64,000 nt of DNA, from the NCBI RefSeq assembly GCF_000764185.1, contig NZ_JQEC01000021.1:124001-188000 (forward strand), written 5' to 3'. This DNA comes from Colwellia psychrerythraea. GTDB taxonomy: Bacteria; Pseudomonadota; Gammaproteobacteria; Enterobacterales; Alteromonadaceae. The notes under the pieces were generated by a model. That model did no database searches, was not told where the DNA came from, and saw only the letters and a list, made by a program, of their open reading frames with translations. Shown in pieces: positions 53,510-61,057 of the stretch; position 1 is the stretch's first letter; the number at the start of each line of letters is the position of its first letter. A program made the position numbers and the translations under genes.

Positions 53510-54073
53510 ATGATTAAATTTTTAGTATTAGTATGCCTTACTATGATTGTATCCGGTTGTACGAGCATAACGGATGATGCTCAATATAAACCGATAACCA
53601 AACATGCAGGTTGGTTTTACGGAGCATGCTTGGTGATTAACATGCCAAACCTGCCTAAAGGTACGCCTGTGACATTAGTGGATGCGGAAGGCACGGAAAA
53701 TAGGTTTCGCTCCGAGATAATTGCTCCCACTAAAAATCCCGATAAGTGTCTGCCGCTTCATGAGGAAACATCAGGTGGGAATAATATAGGTGGCAACCGT
53801 TTTTACTTAATCTCTAAACCAGAAAAAGGTAAGTTCGATACTACCTTTACTTATGGAATAGCAGTCGTACTTGAAAAAAATAATCGAGCACTGTCGATAT
53901 CGGAAACACTCGATTTAAATAACGATGGTAAAATTGATTTATTTTCGGTCTGCGCTGCATCAGAAGGTATTAACTTTGATATATGGAGCTCTACTCCATA
54001 CAAGAGTATAAACCTTTGGAATGGCTATTATTACTTGGGTTACGGTATTGAATCTGACTGCCCCGAGCGGTAA
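53510..54073 (+). CDS. lipoprotein with EF-hand-like segment
   Basis: 187 residues with lipobox IVSGC (Cys17), so lipidated. A DLNNDGKIDLFS segment (about residues 144-155) is an EF-hand or dockerin-type calcium loop (DxNxDGxID). Several other cysteines suggest disulfides. Otherwise no family recognised. Not clearly co-transcribed with neighbours. Confidence 0.65.
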   Translation: MIKFLVLVCLTMIVSGCTSITDDAQYKPITKHAGWFYGACLVINMPNLPKGTPVTLVDAEGTENRFRSEIIAPTKNPDKCLPLHEETSGGNNIGGNRFYLISKPEKGKFDTTFTYGIAVVLEKNNRALSISETLDLNNDGKIDLFSVCAASEGINFDIWSSTPYKSINLWNGYYYLGYGIESDCPER

Positions 54074-54178
54074 GATTTATGTTAATTTCTCAGTTAACTT
54101 AATAAAAATATCGGTTACTATTAATGCATAATCTAAATAAATTTATGATTATGCATTTCTTCTAATATTAGCTCCTAA

Positions 54179-54847
54179 CTACCGGCTAAAGTGTCCATGA
54201 TTAAGATAATAAAGCACTTGATTGATAACTTTATTGTTTTTCATCATAAAAGGATGTGTCACTGGTAAAGAGATATGATCTCTCATTCCGCCAAGCTTAG
54301 TATTTTCGACCGATACCTTGCCGTCATCTGGTTTCGGCAGCATAGTAGAAAGAAGCAAATTTATACTTCGTGTTCCCGCAATAATACCCACATCAAAATT
54401 CGCTGAGCCTAGTTTGTTTGGTACGCTGCTAGCTTCGGTGCCAAGTTGCACACCTGCTGGACCATTGAACAGTTTAAATCCTGGTACATGTTTAAGTGAA
54501 TCAACAACCTGACTTCCCTTATTTGGCGGGCCAAGCATAACAACACGCCCCAAGTTTTCGATTACTTTTGTACTTAAGTATTGGCGAACAAGAATGCCGC
54601 CCATTGAGTGTGTGACAAAGTGAACTTTACTTGCTTCTGGGCATTGTGATAAGGCAGTGCTAATTGCCTGTTCAGCTAACTTACCAACACTGTACTTTCT
54701 CGAGGGATAGTTACAATTGATTGTGTGGTAACCCTTTTTATTTAAAACAGATGCAAGTTTGGTAAACGATCGATCACTTCTTGCTAGACCATGTAGAAGT
54801 ATCACAGTTTCACTAGACTTCACTTGAGCCGAAAATATAACTGACAC
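54179..54847 (-). CDS. exported lipase/esterase-like alpha/beta hydrolase
   Basis: 222 residues. VILLHGLARSDRSFTKLA is the oxyanion loop, FVTHSMGGILVRQYL the nucleophile elbow with Ser, and the Asp and His of the triad are probably in DDGKVSVENTKL and DHISLPVTHPFMM. GTG at 54847 falls in the middle of a hydrophobic stretch: extending upstream to ATT at 54877 gives IDKYILGIIIVSVIFSAQV, a full signal peptide, so an ATT start is likely. Confidence 0.8.
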   Translation of the reverse strand: MSVIFSAQVKSSETVILLHGLARSDRSFTKLASVLNKKGYHTINCNYPSRKYSVGKLAEQAISTALSQCPEASKVHFVTHSMGGILVRQYLSTKVIENLGRVVMLGPPNKGSQVVDSLKHVPGFKLFNGPAGVQLGTEASSVPNKLGSANFDVGIIAGTRSINLLLSTMLPKPDDGKVSVENTKLGGMRDHISLPVTHPFMMKNNKVINQVLYYLNHGHFSR

Positions 54848-55201
54848 AATAATTATCCCTAAAATATATTTATCAATAGCTTACTGCTTTGTGCCAATTA
54901 ATATCACTTGTTAAGCTACCACTGTCAAAACAAACCTTTTGAGAATATTACATAAAATAAGTTTCAGTATCATTATTTGGCTTTAAGTATACGCGTTATG
55001 TTTCGGTGATTGAATCATCAATAGATTTCTTTTTATTATTATAAAATTATCTTGATGTAACGGCTATTATTACCACATCATTAATTTTCAACTTTACAGT
55101 TTCTCACATAAACAAACATTGTTTAAACATTGAAATATATCTTTATTAGTTATATTAACTTAGCGGTTTATTGCTGCGTTATTTGTCTATAAGGATATTC
55201 C
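54848..55201. other. intergenic region
   Basis: Divergent promoter region between the lipase and DUF418 genes; AT-rich. TGCTGCGTTATTTG near 55172 is a weak match to an attC right core. No gene. Confidence 0.35.
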
Positions 55202-56281
55202 ATGAAGCAACGAATTATAGGGTTTGATATAGCCAGAGCATTTGCGATATTTGGTATGGTAATTGTAAACTTTAAAATTGCTATGAATGCAGAAGCCGGT
55301 AATGAATTTTTACTTGTATTCGCGAGTTTATTTGAGGGGCGAGCCTCGGCTCTTTTCGTCGTATTGGCGGGCATAGGGATCACATTCTTGACTAATAAGG
55401 CTAGACAATCTCAAGACAGTACGTTAATTATTAGAGGACAAAAAACGCTGATAAAACGTGGGGTTTTACTGATATTTATCGGTCTTGCTTACACAAGTAT
55501 TTGGCCTGCGGATATTCTTCATTACTATGGCTTCTATTTTTTAATCGCTGCACTTGTATTCAATAGTAATGATCGAAATTTATTAATTGTTGCTACCTTG
55601 ATTATGGCTTTGTTTCCAACCCTAATGATATTTTTTAATTATGAGAACGGATGGGACTGGACTACATTAACTTATCAGGGCTTTTGGACTGTTGATGGTA
55701 TGGTCAGACATATTATATTTAACGGCTTTCACCCTGTATTACCTTGGTGCGCTTTTCTACTTTTAGGTATGTGGTTGGGTCGTCAAAACTTAACAGCATC
55801 AATAGTTAGAAAAAAAATACTGGTTTGGTGCCTAGCTATTTGGGGAATTACGGAATTAATATTTTTTGCTATTAGAGCAGAAATTGGTAGTGGCGAGGGA
55901 ATTGGCCTAACTATAGAAGAAGTGGAGTTTTTGTTTTCAACATCAATTATCCCTCCCATGCCACAGTATGTTATTGCAGCAGGGAGTCTCGCTGTTGTAA
56001 TCATTATATGTTGCTTGTATCTTTCCGAAAAATTTTCCGAAAGAAAATTGATCGCATGGTTGTATCAGACTGGTCAATTATCACTTACGTTATATGTTGC
56101 TCATGTGATTATTGGCATGGGTGTTCTTGAGGCTACAGATCACTTGAGAAACCAAAGCATTGGTTTCTCATTGTTAAGCTCATTACTTTTTTGCATCAGT
56201 GGAATCACATTGAGTGTTCTTTGGTTGAAATACTTTAAAACAGGCCCATTGGAGTGGGTTTTTCGTAAAATCGCAAGCTAA
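55202..56281 (+). CDS. DUF418/YeiB-like membrane protein
   Basis: 359 residues with about ten hydrophobic spans. RIIGFDIARAFAIFGMVIVNF is the opening of DUF418/DUF1624-type proteins, GRASALFVVLAGIGI matches the second conserved block, and PVLPWCAFLLLGMWLG the third. Homologues may transfer acyl groups across membranes, but the biochemical role is not known. AGGATATTCC precedes the ATG. An attC-like fragment follows directly. Confidence 0.8.
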   Translation: MKQRIIGFDIARAFAIFGMVIVNFKIAMNAEAGNEFLLVFASLFEGRASALFVVLAGIGITFLTNKARQSQDSTLIIRGQKTLIKRGVLLIFIGLAYTSIWPADILHYYGFYFLIAALVFNSNDRNLLIVATLIMALFPTLMIFFNYENGWDWTTLTYQGFWTVDGMVRHIIFNGFHPVLPWCAFLLLGMWLGRQNLTASIVRKKILVWCLAIWGITELIFFAIRAEIGSGEGIGLTIEEVEFLFSTSIIPPMPQYVIAAGSLAVVIIICCLYLSEKFSERKLIAWLYQTGQLSLTLYVAHVIIGMGVLEATDHLRNQSIGFSLLSSLLFCISGITLSVLWLKYFKTGPLEWVFRKIAS

Positions 56282-56282
56282 T

Positions 56283-56345
56283 AAACGCTTTAGATGGATA
56301 ACACAGTTGGTTAAAACATTATAGCCAACAATATTTAGCCACATC
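56283..56345 (+). repeat. degenerate attC-like site
   Basis: ACACAGTTGGTT and AGCCAACAATATTTAGCC match the inner arms of the array attCs (CAGTTGGCT/AGCCAACTATTATTTGCC). The outer arms and right core are not preserved. Its position right after the stop codon is as in a cassette. Confidence 0.55.
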
Positions 56346-56403
56346 TGCACGCCCTATCGATCCAAAATATAATCCAAAGCTGCGTTTTACGCTTATGACA
56401 TAA

Positions 56404-56517
56404 TGTGTCTGGACATTGCCACCAAGCCTTAGTCTTGGTGAAAAAGACAAAGATAAATATGCGGCAATAGGTGAATCCGATCGTATTACTCTAAAATTTA
56501 TTAAAGTTTCGTTATAG
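56404..56517 (+). pseudogene. 3' fragment of a lost gene
   Basis: An open reading from a stop at 56401 to a TAG at 56515 ends with KDKYAAIGESDRITLKFI; there is no start. It is followed at once by a strong terminator, as a real gene end would be. The rest of the gene is missing upstream, where the attC-like remnant sits. Family not recognised. Confidence 0.4.
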
Positions 56518-56522
56518 GCCTC

Positions 56523-56565
56523 AAACAGCTCCTTTTCTCTCTCTGTATTATTAGGAGCTGTTTTT
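56523..56565 (+). terminator. rho-independent terminator
   Basis: AAACAGCTCCT, 19-nt loop, AGGAGCTGTTT followed by TTTG. Strong hairpin on the plus strand. Confidence 0.85.
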
Positions 56566-56581
56566 GTATTTGTTTAACAGT

Positions 56582-57019
56582 TTACTGTATCTGACTGATG
56601 CCATTAATTTTAATGTTAAGCCAAACTGTTTGCCAGCGTTCAAGCTTTTCTTTTGCTGTCAGTACTTTGGGAGAGACTATAGTAGCCACTTGCAATAATG
56701 AAGCGTTAGATAATAGTGTTGAGTTTAAAGCACCTATAAGGTTATTTTCTAACTGTAAAGAAACGGCAATGACAGATTTGCAACAATTACAGGTCATAAA
56801 ACTTGCTTGATTAGACCCCTGTCTCTGTACTTCAAGTGGCCCTGTGCTTTCGACTTCTAGCTCTGCACCGGGGTATGAAAGATAACTGATGTTTCTAGAA
56901 AGACAAAAGTCACAATCACATGCCCGAGGACTATAATGATCTAGAGTTTCAGGCAGGCTAAGTTTTACTTTGGTTTGTCCACAACTACATTGACCCACAG
57001 CGGTATTCTCCTTGGGCAT
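56582..57019 (-). CDS. GFA-family (glutathione-dependent formaldehyde-activating-like) protein
   Basis: 145 residues. The zinc-ligand cysteines of the GFA/CENP-V fold are visible: GQCSCG (11-16), RACDCDFCLSR (31-41), and FMTCNCCKSV (near 75-84). Family members bind zinc and sometimes glutathione; a defined reaction is unproven for most. No linked gene. Confidence 0.85.
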   Translation of the reverse strand: MPKENTAVGQCSCGQTKVKLSLPETLDHYSPRACDCDFCLSRNISYLSYPGAELEVESTGPLEVQRQGSNQASFMTCNCCKSVIAVSLQLENNLIGALNSTLLSNASLLQVATIVSPKVLTAKEKLERWQTVWLNIKINGISQIQ

Positions 57020-57047
57020 AGATAGCTTAACTTAAGCGTATAGTTTA

Positions 57048-57794
57048 TTACTGGGAAGGTAAAATGATGATGCTTTTATTCGCTAAACTTTCATATTGAA
57101 ATTGTTCATACATTTTTTCGATAACTCTTTCTTGATGCAATTTTTTTAAGGCATGGTTTAATTGTGAAAGGTATTTTTTATTCTTTATATGTAAATAATG
57201 ATAACTATTGAAGGATAACTCTTGTAGTTTTTTGACATAAATTTGATTATCAAACTTAATTTTTTTTAGCATCTCAATAGTAACGTCATAAGATATCATA
57301 ACATCAATAAATCCTGCTGCCATTGCCCTATACAGGCTTATCTCTGAGTTAAACTCTTTACAATTAAGTTGCTGCTCTGTACAAAATGATTTCGCATATT
57401 GAAAATGTTGCAGATAACCAATAGTTGTTTGCCGGTAAGACTGACAATGTTCGTTGTTATGACAAATAATGATTGCGTAGGCCTTGATTAATTCGGGCTC
57501 TAGCCTGATCAGGTTTGGCTGTGCATCACCAATATGACGATACCTTGCCAGCACCGCATCAATTTTTGCTTGTTGCAACAAAACAGATTCACGCTTTCTG
57601 GTTGAGTGGACAAATTCTACTTGGTAATTTGCTTGAGCATATAAAATTTTGACAATCTCTTTCATCAGTTTTGATGACTTCGATTTTTCGCCTGAGCTGG
57701 TTAAATTTATTTTGAATGCAGTGGTTTCAGCTGCGCTAGCATGGATAATTACAAACTGAACCAAGGTGAATAGTACAAGTGCAACTCTTTGCAT
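57048..57794 (-). CDS. periplasmic solute-binding protein-like (SBP family 3)
   Basis: 248 residues with a signal peptide ending at HASA-AE. The two-lobed amino-acid-binding fold is suggested by FKINLTSSGEK, EIVKILYAQANYQVEFV, DAVLARYRHIG, and LYRAMAAGFIDVMISYDV. No transporter permease or ATPase is nearby, so it may be a lone sensor-type protein. Also seen in such orphan families of marine Alteromonadales. Confidence 0.75.
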   Translation of the reverse strand: MQRVALVLFTLVQFVIIHASAAETTAFKINLTSSGEKSKSSKLMKEIVKILYAQANYQVEFVHSTRKRESVLLQQAKIDAVLARYRHIGDAQPNLIRLEPELIKAYAIIICHNNEHCQSYRQTTIGYLQHFQYAKSFCTEQQLNCKEFNSEISLYRAMAAGFIDVMISYDVTIEMLKKIKFDNQIYVKKLQELSFNSYHYLHIKNKKYLSQLNHALKKLHQERVIEKMYEQFQYESLANKSIIILPSQ

Positions 57795-58114
57795 GCTTAG
57801 CTAATAAATGACTTTAAGACTATTTTACTTTATCAAAGAAAAGATTACTGTCAACATAAACAGCTTTCTGGTCTTGCTCTACTTAGAGTCACTCATATCA
57901 AAGGTGTCATGGTTTCAATACTACCGCTTTATTACGGTTATTGTTCATAAAATAAGAAGTCCCGTTTGTAGAACATCTATTCCCACAGTAAAAATACCAC
58001 TATAATTAGAAAGCAGCTCATTGAACTGCTTTTATCTTATATATAGCACTTAGCATTAACACTTATTATTCACTTAGTCCTATTTAAGTATTACTAATCT
58101 TAGCTGGATATAGC
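57795..58114. other. intergenic region with hairpin
   Basis: No gene. A small frame at 57808-58005 has no recognisable features. AAAGCAG/CTGCTTT at 58010-58036 forms a hairpin that could end the outer-membrane barrel transcript. Confidence 0.5.
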
Positions 58115-59083
58115 TTAGAAATTATAAGAAAAACCTACCTCTAATACGTTTTCTGAACTGCCAACTAAGTTACTTGGCATTGCACCTGATTTGATGGTGT
58201 GGTCACCAACACGGGTAAAGCTTACAAATGGCATAGCATTTTCAAAACCTAAGTATGCTGCACGTACTTCAAAATCATCCGACTTACCTTTAAACTCTGC
58301 GGAATTTGATGAAATCACACTGCTAGCGGGTGAAATATTGACCTGTTCATTGTTGTAGCCTGATACATCACTAAACTGAGTTTGTTTCCAACTAGCTGAT
58401 AATAATGCTACATTATCAAGCTTGTAACCGACAGTTAATTCCATTTCATGCATTCCAACATTTGAATCAAACCCGGCTTTAGAGTCGGTAAATATAGTAG
58501 TTTCTGGGTTCATGGAGCTATCAGAGATTGAACCGGTAACTATACTACCGACACTCATAACATCTTTACTTTTTTCGTAACTATAACGAGCCGCAAAAAA
58601 GACGCCGTTATCTAAGTGGTATGCTGATTGAAGACCAAGTTTCCAGCTATCTCCTACATTGTAGTCGGTACCGGAATTCCAATCTGTACCATCAGCAATT
58701 CGAGTACTGGCAAATGACTCTAAACCATAGCTGTAATCACTGGCATGGTCACGGAATGTATAACTTGCTTGTGGCATGATATAAAAGTTTTCTGATATGT
58801 TGAAACGATAACCAGCACCTACCGTTGTCGCTTTATGGCCTGATGTGTCGCTGTTCCAATCGTAAGTAGTTTCTGCACCAATGAATACACCGTTTTCCAT
58901 TCTATGGGTTGCGCCAATAACCGTTTCGTTAACATCATTTTGTGCAACAGCAGCAGAGGTGTTAGTGCCTTTATCATTAATAAAAGCTACATCACCGAAA
59001 ATACCGTTACCGCCAACAGAGGCCATTGCAGAAGTAGAAAGCGCTGCACTAACGGCTAAAGTAATAGAAAGAATCTTTTTCAT
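58115..59083 (-). CDS. outer-membrane beta-barrel protein
   Basis: 322 residues from ATG 59083, which has GGAG eight bases upstream and starts the signal peptide MKKILSITLAVSAALSTSAMA; the longer frame adds six residues. It has alternating-residue strands (for example GVFIGAETTYDW, FYIMPQASYTF) and ends in a terminal Phe (FSYNF), the usual signature for BAM. No specific porin family is apparent. A long untranslated stretch lies upstream to 59694. Confidence 0.8.
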   Translation of the reverse strand: MKKILSITLAVSAALSTSAMASVGGNGIFGDVAFINDKGTNTSAAVAQNDVNETVIGATHRMENGVFIGAETTYDWNSDTSGHKATTVGAGYRFNISENFYIMPQASYTFRDHASDYSYGLESFASTRIADGTDWNSGTDYNVGDSWKLGLQSAYHLDNGVFFAARYSYEKSKDVMSVGSIVTGSISDSSMNPETTIFTDSKAGFDSNVGMHEMELTVGYKLDNVALLSASWKQTQFSDVSGYNNEQVNISPASSVISSNSAEFKGKSDDFEVRAAYLGFENAMPFVSFTRVGDHTIKSGAMPSNLVGSSENVLEVGFSYNF

Positions 59084-59694
59084 GTAAATCTCCATAAACA
59101 TTTTTGAGCTAAATCATTAATTTTTTATAAAAAAATCAATACAACTAACTTAGCTAGTGAGTAAACAATAGTAGAGCGGAGGGATATACCTCTCCCGTTC
59201 AACTGGTGCTTAATATACAGAGACAAAAACTTAAAAAAGTTAAAAAGCGTTAACAGCCTGTGAGATAAATATATATTCTGTGTGATACAAGTATTAAGCG
59301 AGTGTTAACGATCTAAGCTGTAGCTTCGATATACCTAAGTGCCATGATAAAATGAGGGCACCTTCACTACTCGTGCAAATACGCATCTCGTTACACCTTA
59401 ACGGGCTATCTACCAAAGATTATTCACAAGAAAGTGAACCAAGTCGCTTCATGCAACGTTTTCTGCAACGATAAGGAAGTGGTATTTAATGGCTATGCAT
59501 TTTTTAATAGGCCCTTAAAACTTTCTGTTAAGTGCCCTGCCGATATACTTGTATATATATTTTCTTTTTATAGTGAATCGAAGTTTTTACTTCCCTGTTT
59601 GTTGTCATTGCTATTAGGTCGCCTTTGAATTACTTGTCGCTGATTTGGCTTCACTATACAATAGCGACGTTTTTAACCTTAGGTAACATTCGTC
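59084..59694. other. gene-free region
   Basis: About 610 bp without a gene. Left part is the AT-rich leader of the outer-membrane protein gene. Small frames here have no features. No repeat or element recognised. Confidence 0.4.
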
Positions 59695-60516
59695 TTGAAC
59701 ATCAGCTCAACAGTTAGGTCAAAAAAAACCATCAAGTTAGGTCAGCGATTACAAAAGATAGAACAAATGGTGCTAGCACAGCAATATAGCCATATTTGGG
59801 ATTGCTGTTGTGATCATGGTTTGCTTGGTGCCGCTTTATTATCTCGACAAGTCGGCACAGATACTTTTGATAAGGTTGCTGTGGATAATACATCTAACAA
59901 CAATTCCCCCAGCAACATCCATTTTGTGGATATCGTGCCTGAGCTAATGGTTGAGTTAGACAACAAGTTGCAGCGTTTTTATCCAGATAAACACTTGAGT
60001 CCATCTTCAGCTTGGCATACTCACTGCATTGATGTAACAAAGTTGCCGTTAGCGCAGCATCATGGAAACCATCTGGTGATTATTGCTGGAGTGGGTGGCG
60101 ACTTGATGATTGAGTTTATTGAAGCCATTTACCAACAGCATAAAAATCTATCTATTGATTTTTTACTGTGCCCGGTTCACCACCAATTCCCATTACGTAA
60201 TAAGTTGATCGAACTGAATTTTAGTTTAAAAGATGAAGTATTAGTGGCAGAAAATAAACGTTTCTATGAAATATTATTGGTTTCATCGACCAGTAATAAA
60301 GAGAGAAAAATTCACCCTGTTGGTGATGAAATTTGGCGGTCCACCTCAATAACACAAGCTGAAATAGCGGCTAAATACTTAACAAAAACCCTTAATCATT
60401 ACCAACGTATGCAAAAAGGTTTTCAGCAAAGCTTTCAAACTGACGTGCAACAAGAAAAGGCAAACGATCTTCAAGCTATTATTAATGCTTACCGCGCGGT
60501 AACTTTGTCAGCATAG
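59695..60516 (+). CDS. TrmK-like SAM-dependent tRNA (adenine-22 N1) methyltransferase
   Basis: 273 residues, TTG start at 59695 with TAGG upstream. The SAM-binding fold begins at KLGQRLQKIEQMV, with IWDCCCDHGLLGAALL as motif I and LVIIAGVGGDLMIEFIE as the following signature, both like TrmK. ENKRFYEILLVS closes the domain. TrmK makes m1A22 in Gram-positive tRNA; in this lineage the target has not been shown to my knowledge. Converges with the next gene. Confidence 0.8.
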   Translation: MNISSTVRSKKTIKLGQRLQKIEQMVLAQQYSHIWDCCCDHGLLGAALLSRQVGTDTFDKVAVDNTSNNNSPSNIHFVDIVPELMVELDNKLQRFYPDKHLSPSSAWHTHCIDVTKLPLAQHHGNHLVIIAGVGGDLMIEFIEAIYQQHKNLSIDFLLCPVHHQFPLRNKLIELNFSLKDEVLVAENKRFYEILLVSSTSNKERKIHPVGDEIWRSTSITQAEIAAKYLTKTLNHYQRMQKGFQQSFQTDVQQEKANDLQAIINAYRAVTLSA

Positions 60517-60553
60517 CCCTATCAACTTTAAAGGTAATAGCAAGTTTGTGTTG

Positions 60554-61057
60554 TTATTGTTGGTGTATAAGACCCGTTTCCGTATTTTCAAAGCCATGGC
60601 AGATATAGTCGTGGTCAGGTCGTTTTTTCTTAGCCATTTTATGGAAATGCTCAAAACCAACTGAAAAGGCAAATGGGTTGGCGTTGTAGTCCGCGTAAGA
60701 TTGGTCATTACCGAGCTTTGCTTCTCTAATACCCGCAGCAAAAGAACTTAAGAAATCATCTCTGTTATTGAGTAATACCGTTATAGTACTTTCTCCCTCT
60801 ACAAGCTCTAGTGCGCCTAATTCTATGTATTTATCAACGACGGCACTATTGAAATAACCACTGTACTGTTCAGTTTCATTATCATATAAAACTGCGGCAT
60901 CATTTGCTGCTTCCATTAATGAGACAAATAGCTCTCTTACTTTTTTTGAAATCACAGACTTTTCCTTATTCTTGCTTTTGCTTTTGTTATTGTTAATTTT
61001 GATAAGTGCTAGCTCAACTCGTCGAGTATTTATTAAACTTTCTCTGTTTGATTGCAC
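60554..61057 (-). CDS. hypothetical protein linked to the helicase
   Basis: 167 residues, not recognised. A basic low-complexity stretch (KSKSKNKEKS, about 24-34) is followed by an alpha/beta domain: TVLLNNRDDFLSSFAAGI, then FAFSVGFEHFHKMAKKKRPDHDYICHG in the last third (over positions 125-156, with HFH and HDYICH). It overlaps the end of the HelD gene by 25 nt, so they are probably co-transcribed. The start could be further in. Confidence 0.6.
   Translation of the reverse strand: MQSNRESLINTRRVELALIKINNNKSKSKNKEKSVISKKVRELFVSLMEAANDAAVLYDNETEQYSGYFNSAVVDKYIELGALELVEGESTITVLLNNRDDFLSSFAAGIREAKLGNDQSYADYNANPFAFSVGFEHFHKMAKKKRPDHDYICHGFENTETGLIHQQ

Noticed and set aside
57808..58005. Small 65-residue plus-strand frame
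   Set aside because: No ribosome-binding site, no motif, low-complexity; likely chance frame.
59434..59628. Small 64-residue plus-strand frame upstream of the TrmK-like gene
   Set aside because: No supporting features; random open frame in an AT-rich spacer.
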